Source: an uncultured Leptolinea sp. (lineage in GTDB: Bacteria; Chloroflexota; Anaerolineae; Anaerolineales; Anaerolineaceae). Taken from it: DNA of 64,000 nt. Each line of letters starts with the position of its first letter. Position 1 is the first letter of the stretch. Below are positions 59,486 to 64,000 of the stretch, one piece after another. Location: the NCBI GenBank assembly GCA_903828565.1, contig CAIKMQ010000023.1, forward strand, positions 1-64,000, written 5' to 3'. The notes under the pieces were generated by a model that was not told the origin of the DNA, ran no database searches, and worked only from the letters and a program-made list of their open reading frames with translations. Position numbers and translations under genes: made by a program.

Positions 59486-60396
59486 TAAAGGCCAACCTCC
59501 GCTTCCGATTTACCAGCATCGGGGATGAACAATGGCTGGCCGTAAGTCTCGAAGCCAAAAGAGCCGATGACAGCTTGTGTCTCCGGGGTCACCATAAAGT
59601 TGGCGAATGCCGTGGCGGCATTATAGTTTACTTTTGGCCAGGCGTCCGGGTTGACTGTGATCACATGATAGACATTCAGTAATGAGGGATCGCCTTCCAC
59701 CAGCACATCCAGCTGGAGGGTATCTCTCAAAGCCAGATATGTGGCGCGGTCCGTATAGGTATAGCCAAGTTTTTCAGAAGCTACGCGCAAGGTATCACCC
59801 ATGCTGCTGCCGGTGGATTCATACCATGCTCCTTCAGGGGTGATCTCAACTTTTTTCCAGAAGGCCAGCTCAGATTTATGTGTACCGGAATCATCTCCAC
59901 GCGATACAAAGGTGGATCGAGCGGCAGCGATCTGCTTGAAAGCATCGGCTGCGGATGTCATTCCACGAATGCCTGCAGGATCTGATGCCGGGCCGACGAG
60001 GATGAAGTCATTGTGCATCACCAGCAGCCTTTCCTTGCCGAACCCCTTTTCCATCAGGGCAAGTTCGGATTTCGGCGCATGCACCAACAGAACATCCGCA
60101 TTACCATCTTCACCCATTTGCAGGGCGGCACCGGAGCCGACAGCCACCATTTTTACGGTAATGCCGGTTTGTTCTTCAAACATGGGCAGGAGCACATCCA
60201 GCAGACCTGAATCTCGGGTAGAGGTGGTGGTTGCCAGAATCAATTCACCGCTGGCGAGGGGTGCTGTCTCGACTGCTGGCACTTCGGCTGCAGGCACGGT
60301 CTCAGCGGCAACAGGTGCGGATTGGGCAGCAGGAGCGCAGCCAACCAGCAGAACAACAAGCAGAGATACATGGTACAGCCAGGACAATTTCCTCAT
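59485..60396 (-). CDS. tupA: tungstate ABC transporter substrate-binding lipoprotein
   Basis: 303 residues from ATG 60396 (TAGGAGT site); a longer upstream frame is unsupported. Signal peptide with lipobox LVGC (about Cys18) and an Ala/Pro/Glu tether. The TupA hallmark LILATTTSTRDSGLLDVLLP (TTTS oxyanion loop) begins near residue 50, then VAVGSGAALQMGEDGNADVLLVHAP, FILVGPASDPAGI and SRGDDSGTHKSEL. TupA family binds tungstate with very high selectivity. It lies behind a promoter with an inverted repeat, and heads the tupA-tupB-tupC-fdhD run. Confidence 0.93.
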   Translation of the reverse strand: MRKLSWLYHVSLLVVLLVGCAPAAQSAPVAAETVPAAEVPAVETAPLASGELILATTTSTRDSGLLDVLLPMFEEQTGITVKMVAVGSGAALQMGEDGNADVLLVHAPKSELALMEKGFGKERLLVMHNDFILVGPASDPAGIRGMTSAADAFKQIAAARSTFVSRGDDSGTHKSELAFWKKVEITPEGAWYESTGSSMGDTLRVASEKLGYTYTDRATYLALRDTLQLDVLVEGDPSLLNVYHVITVNPDAWPKVNYNAATAFANFMVTPETQAVIGSFGFETYGQPLFIPDAGKSEAEVGL

Positions 60397-60410
60397 CCAA
60401 CGACTCCTAG

Positions 60411-60461
60411 TGTATATTTTATATTGGTACAAGTATACATTAAAACACACAGAGACGTTAA
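60411..60461 (-). promoter_or_regulatory. tupA promoter with an inverted repeat
   Basis: Minus strand: TTAACG (60461-60456), 18-bp spacer, TATACT (60437-60432). An imperfect inverted repeat, TGTATACTT (60439-60431) and AAATATACA (60419-60411), 11-bp spacing, covers the -10 and predicted start. The downstream arm ends 15 nt before ATG 60396. Likely an operator; a ModE-like or other oxyanion regulator is a guess. Confidence 0.55.
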
Positions 60462-60517
60462 AAACCCCGAGAAATAATTATTATCGCCCGCAGAAGATCC
60501 TTAATGATCAGATATCT

Positions 60518-60961
60518 TCACGAAATCGATCTGGCACCTTCCCGGTCCGGTTGGAAACCCTCCGGCCAGATAGTCTCACGGTCGTAAGCCGCACCGCGCA
60601 AGCTGGCCCCCAGCAGATTAGCACCGCGTAAATCCGCTCCACATAGGTCTGTATTCTCCAGGTTGCATCCGATCAGGCAAGCATCCCGCAGGTCTGCATG
60701 GTTGAGTATAGCTTTCTCCAGGATGGCATGTTTGCAATTAGCCCCCCGCATTTCTGCCCCTGCCAGATTCGTCATGTGCAACAAGGCTCTGCGCAGATTA
60801 GTTCCACACAAAATGGCCTGACGCAGGTCCATCCCAGCCAGATTGATGCCGTAGAGTTCCTGCCGGCTGAGATCCGCCCTGCACGTAGGATCAGCGCCTG
60901 CAAGGAAACTCGCATGGGAAGCGAGAATACCTGGAAGGTCCGCCTTGTCGATCGCTATCAC
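60518..60961 (-). CDS. pentapeptide-repeat protein
   Basis: 147 residues from GTG 60961. A(D/N)LXX repeats run from about residue 28 to 130: GINLAG, MDLRQAILCGTNLRRALLHMTNLAGAEMRGA, ADLRDACLIGCNLENTDL and CGADLRGANLLGASLRGA. They form a right-handed quadrilateral beta-helix. About nine turns. Function unknown; Qnr-like topoisomerase protection cannot be inferred from fold alone. Starts 3 nt after the XRE-cupin stop and has only a weak site, so it is probably translationally coupled. Confidence 0.88.
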   Translation of the reverse strand: MIAIDKADLPGILASHASFLAGADPTCRADLSRQELYGINLAGMDLRQAILCGTNLRRALLHMTNLAGAEMRGANCKHAILEKAILNHADLRDACLIGCNLENTDLCGADLRGANLLGASLRGAAYDRETIWPEGFQPDREGARSIS

Positions 60962-60964
60962 AGA

Positions 60965-61588
60965 TTACCTGATCACATGCCTTCCGATGACATCATCGGT
61001 AGGGATGCGCGGAGATATCAGCAGCATAAATCTTGCAGGCTCTGATGTCTGATTCTGCCAGCTGTGATGGATATTCGCATTGAATAACAAGCTATCACCG
61101 ACACCCAGAGTGTGCTCTACTCCCTCGATCGAGTAAACGATCTGGCCCTCTAGAACATACCCAAATTCATACCCGGTATGGCGGATGTGGCGATCTCCGC
61201 TGCTGTATCCCGGCTCCAGAGTAATGGTGAATGTTTGCAGGTAATCGCTCATCAGGTTCTCGGTCAAGTTTTCCATGGTGACACCTTCCGCTTTGATGTA
61301 CGGGCGGTTTGCTGCCCGGGTGATCACAACCGACTGTTTCACCTCCACCGGGTCGAAGAACGCGGATATCGTCACTCCAAGACCGGATGCCAACCGCTGC
61401 AAGGTGCTGACTGACGGAGAAACTTTACCATTCTCGATCAGGCTTAGGGTATTGATATTCAGGCCGCTCATATCTGCCAGGTTCCGCAGGGATAGTTTTC
61501 TTTCTTTCCGCTGAGCGCGCACTTTATCTCCGACCATCACATCCATGATGGTAAAACCCGGTTCTCTTTTTCCATTCCTGTCCATCAT
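60965..61588 (-). CDS. XRE-family transcriptional regulator with C-terminal cupin
   Basis: 207 residues from ATG 61588 (or the ATG 61585 next to it), with GAGGAT. Helix-turn-helix over about residues 18-75: VRAQRKERKLSLRNLADMSGLNINTLSLIENGKVSPSVSTLQRLASGL. Cupin over about 120-205: HTGYEFGYVLEGQIVYSIEGVEHTLGVGDSLLFNANIHHSWQN. Similar one-component regulators sense a small metabolite via the cupin. Upstream DNA is AT-rich with TAATTA boxes spaced by TGAAATC near 61620, a possible self-operator. Confidence 0.9.
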   Translation of the reverse strand: MMDRNGKREPGFTIMDVMVGDKVRAQRKERKLSLRNLADMSGLNINTLSLIENGKVSPSVSTLQRLASGLGVTISAFFDPVEVKQSVVITRAANRPYIKAEGVTMENLTENLMSDYLQTFTITLEPGYSSGDRHIRHTGYEFGYVLEGQIVYSIEGVEHTLGVGDSLLFNANIHHSWQNQTSEPARFMLLISPRIPTDDVIGRHVIR

Positions 61589-61668
61589 CTGAATATCCTC
61601 GGATTGGTCATATATATTAATTATGAAATCTAATTACTGTTCTTATTATAATAGTATGTTTATAGGTT

Positions 61669-61705
61669 AAATTAAAGAGCAGACCGCGCATGAAGCGAGG
61701 TCTGC
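61669..61705 (-). terminator. terminator of the acetyl-CoA synthetase gene
   Basis: Hairpin 61705-61679 on the minus strand: GCAGACC-t-CGC, loop TTCAT, GCG-c-GGTCTGC, followed by TCTTTAATTT. One T/C mismatch in the stem. Confidence 0.72.
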
Positions 61706-61725
61706 CAGAATTTTCGGAATTGCGA

Positions 61726-63828
61726 TTAACTTTTACGGATGCGCACATCCACTGCGTACGCGCCCTGCCCGGGCGGGAGGACACGCAGGGGATTGATCTC
61801 CATTTCGAGGATGGCTGGGTTTTCCACGGCCAGGCGGCTGAGCTTCATCAGTGTGTCGATCACTGCCTCACGGTCACCTGCAGGGATACTGCGGAACCCG
61901 CGTAATTTTCGCCCTGCCCAGGTAGCCTCTAGCATTTTCTCAGCTTCTGCAAAAGTCAATGGTGCAAGGGCAAAGGCTACATCTTTCAAACCTTCCACCT
62001 CCACACCGCCGGACCCGAACATCATCATCGGCCCGAACATTGGGTCACGCACCATACCGGTGATCACTTCCTGTCCGGCTGGCAGCATGCGTTGAATATG
62101 GACTCCATCCACCTTCGCATCTGGCTGGGCTGCGCGGGCGCGTTCCATTACCTTGGCGAAACCCTGTGCTACTTCAGCGGCATTCTTTAAGCCCAGCAGC
62201 ACCCCACCGATATCTGATTTATGGACGATATCCGGTGAAGCAATTTTCAACACCACCGGGTAACCAGTCTTCCCTGCCTGTCGGGCTGCTTCCTCAGCAG
62301 TTTTACACAGGGTGAGTGGTGTGGTGGCTATCTGGTAGGCATCCAGCAACCCGGTGGCAGCATCCGGCGAGATGAACTGCCCCTGCGGTTCAGCCGCCAG
62401 AAGGGCTGTTGCGCGTGCGGGGGCTTTTCCAGCCTTTGCCTGATTCTCATCCATTAACCTCTGCTTGATCTCGGCGTAGCGGCTAAGTGCTCCAAGCGCT
62501 GAAGCGGACCATTCCGGGAAGCGGTAATCCGGGATCTTATAGGCATGCAGTAAAGCCAGCGCTTCACTTACCTGGTCTTCCCCCATCATAGTAAAGACCA
62601 CAGGTTTATCATGGGAAAGTACCACCGGCACCATGGCCTTGATTAAAGCCGCGGCGGTGGTGGGCGGGGGGGGAGGAGAGATAACCAAGATGCTATCCAC
62701 CTGATCGTCTGCCATCATCAATTCCAACGCCCGGCTAAAATGCTCGGCGTTTGCGGATGCCAGCATATCCACCGGATTGTGCAGGCTGGCTGCAGCCGGC
62801 AGGAAGCTTTTCATGCCCTCGACGGTGGCGGGTGAAAGCTGAGCCAGTTGTAAACCATTTAATTCCAGCGCATCGGCTGCCGTAACGCCCGGTCCACCAG
62901 AGTTCGTCAAGATCGCCACACGCCTGCCCTTTGGCAGGGGACACCAGGCGAGAGCCTTCGCCCATTGGAAGAGTTCTTCGGTGGTATTCACCCGAATGAC
63001 ACCGGCTTTCTCAAAAGCTGCATCGAATGCTGATTCGGCACCCGCCAGGGCGCCGGTGTGTGAAGCAGCTGCTTTCTTGCCGCTTTCAAACCTGCCTACT
63101 TTCAAAGCCAAAACCGGTTTTATCCGGGCAGCCAAACGTGCTTTTTCAATAAAATCCGCACCATTCCGTACGCTTTCCATATACAGGGTGATGACTTTCG
63201 CGTGCGGGTTGGCAGCCATTACAGGGAGCAGATCCGCCTCGCTGACATCCAGGCAGTTTCCCAGGCTTGCCAGGTTGGAAAGCCCGTTACCCTGCCCGCG
63301 GATCCAATCCATGACTGCCGCGCAGATAGCACCGGAATGCGAAATAAAGGCTATATCACCTGCCGGCGGGCCGGGGGGCTGTAAGAATGTGGAGTTGATC
63401 GGCAGGTGTGTATCAATGAAACCGATGCAATTCGGCCCCACCAGGCGGATGCCGTGCTTGCGCGCGATCTCCAGGCATTCCTGCTCCAACCTGGCTCCAT
63501 CCGGCCCGGTCTCGCGAAATCCGCCGGTTTGAATGACTGCCGCGCGAATCCCCCGGGCCGCCACGTCTTCAAGTGCCGCAGGAACACCGGGAGGAGGTAC
63601 CAGCAGCAATGCCAAATCCACCGGGTCCGGTACATCCGCCAGGCGGGTGTAGATCCGGCGTCCGAAGAGGGTCTCACCTTTCGGATTGACAAAATGGATG
63701 GCGCCCTGGTAACCACTTTGCACCAGGTTGCTGGCCAGCATATAGCCCAGTTTCGTCGGATCACGTGAGACACCGACGATGACGACACCTTTGGGGGAGA
63801 AGAAGGGGAGCAGGGGATCGTTTTTCAT
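61726..63828 (-). CDS. acetate-CoA ligase (ADP-forming), alpha-beta fusion
   Basis: 700 residues from ATG 63828. CoA-binding domain SPKGVVIVGVSRDPTKLGYML, ligase domains with FISHSGAICAAVMDW and, near residue 257, KAAASHTGALAGAESAF, where the His is the phosphorylated His of the family. From about 470 an ATP-grasp domain ends the protein with LLDAYQIATTPLTL, PVVLKIASPDIVHKSDIGGV and MEINPLRV. Alpha and beta subunits are fused. It makes ATP from acyl-CoA plus ADP and phosphate, so it conserves energy in acetate-forming fermentation. TATAAT sits 6 nt before ATG; no ribosome site. The longer open frame upstream is ignored. Confidence 0.92.
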   Translation of the reverse strand: MKNDPLLPFFSPKGVVIVGVSRDPTKLGYMLASNLVQSGYQGAIHFVNPKGETLFGRRIYTRLADVPDPVDLALLLVPPPGVPAALEDVAARGIRAAVIQTGGFRETGPDGARLEQECLEIARKHGIRLVGPNCIGFIDTHLPINSTFLQPPGPPAGDIAFISHSGAICAAVMDWIRGQGNGLSNLASLGNCLDVSEADLLPVMAANPHAKVITLYMESVRNGADFIEKARLAARIKPVLALKVGRFESGKKAAASHTGALAGAESAFDAAFEKAGVIRVNTTEELFQWAKALAWCPLPKGRRVAILTNSGGPGVTAADALELNGLQLAQLSPATVEGMKSFLPAAASLHNPVDMLASANAEHFSRALELMMADDQVDSILVISPPPPPTTAAALIKAMVPVVLSHDKPVVFTMMGEDQVSEALALLHAYKIPDYRFPEWSASALGALSRYAEIKQRLMDENQAKAGKAPARATALLAAEPQGQFISPDAATGLLDAYQIATTPLTLCKTAEEAARQAGKTGYPVVLKIASPDIVHKSDIGGVLLGLKNAAEVAQGFAKVMERARAAQPDAKVDGVHIQRMLPAGQEVITGMVRDPMFGPMMMFGSGGVEVEGLKDVAFALAPLTFAEAEKMLEATWAGRKLRGFRSIPAGDREAVIDTLMKLSRLAVENPAILEMEINPLRVLPPGQGAYAVDVRIRKS

Positions 63829-63834
63829 ACACGA

Positions 63835-63840
63835 ATTATA
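63835..63840 (-). promoter_or_regulatory. -10 box of the acetyl-CoA synthetase gene (leaderless pattern)
   Basis: Consensus TATAAT on the minus strand (63840-63835), exactly 6 nt before ATG 63828. No Shine-Dalgarno and no convincing -35 element. Confidence 0.62.
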
Positions 63841-63959
63841 AATCATCCCCATCTTTCGGAGGATGCGATATGCATCGGGTATTAATACTTGCGGTATGAA
63901 GGTGTTGCACCTGTTCGGTTTATAATTCCATCCAAAGTACAGGTCTGTCTGGAGGAAGA

Positions 63960-64000
63960 ATGAAGAATATCCACGTGGCATCCACCAACCCGGTCAAGGT
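63960..64000 (+). CDS. start of a YjjX-like inosine/xanthosine triphosphatase (3' truncated)
   Basis: ATG 63960 with a strong GGAGGA site and TATAAT at 63921-63926. Only 13 codons are seen: MKNIHVASTNPVKV. The STNPVKV block is the N-terminal signature of the DUF84/YjjX NTPase family, which hydrolyses ITP and XTP to clear damaged purines. The gene runs off the window, so nothing else can be checked. Divergent from the acetyl-CoA synthetase. Confidence 0.72.
   Translation, partial: MKNIHVASTNPVK

Overview
The window looks like chromosomal DNA of an anaerobic, fermentative member of the Chloroflexota, most likely class Anaerolineae. This is inferred from gene content, not from a marker gene: a gatCAB operon, an actinobacterial-type HIT protein, lipoproteins with Thr/Pro/Ala-rich stalks, ADP-forming acetyl-CoA synthetase, NAD-linked formate dehydrogenase, and many promoters placed directly on start codons. 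DNA is moderately GC-rich and densely coding; no intergenic gap exceeds 300 bp. I saw no rRNA, tRNA, CRISPR array, insertion sequence or prophage.

Layout. 1-4.8 kb: the tail of a MetH-reactivation-domain protein, a minus-strand xseA-xseB-DUF212-GT-C operon, and a divergent HIT gene. 4.8-9.8 kb: gatCAB and a Thr-rich cell-surface protein. 9.8-19.4 kb: a GT2 enzyme, a nucleoside phosphorylase, a TPR membrane protein, an orphan DNA methyltransferase, a WD40 lipoprotein, an MFS transporter and three further lipoproteins. 19.4-22.8 kb: pstSCAB. 23-28 kb: GT4, asparagine synthase, an AT-rich methyltransferase and RarD. 28-33.2 kb: mobA diverging from a three-gene formate dehydrogenase operon. 33.3-39.9 kb: a GT-C-like membrane protein, a PAS/GAF histidine kinase, an HD-GYP response regulator and a LysE exporter. 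40-48 kb: aldo/keto reductase, CoA-binding protein, uridine phosphorylase, cyclophilin, a PRTase-like orphan, rhomboid, pirin, RidA, ModA and hemolysin III. 48-55.9 kb: a five-gene minus-strand operon (acyltransferase, CDP-alcohol phosphotransferase, PhzF, YgiD, TspO-like), a plus-strand AlkD-racemase-ROK operon and an acetyltransferase. 56-64 kb: Csp and RRM proteins, fdhD, tupABC, a pentapeptide protein with an XRE-cupin regulator, ADP-forming acetyl-CoA synthetase, and the start of a YjjX-like NTPase.

The strongest functional thread is formate/tungsten metabolism: the formate dehydrogenase operon, mobA, fdhD, the tungstate ABC transporter and a lone ModA, with conspicuous inverted repeats on the modA and tupA promoters. 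Together with the acetyl-CoA synthetase this fits a fermenter making acetate and formate. The most unusual sequence signal is a recurring leaderless promoter: a TANNNT hexamer 6-8 nt before an ATG that lacks a Shine-Dalgarno site, seen at eight genes, most of them first in their operon, including three divergent pairs.
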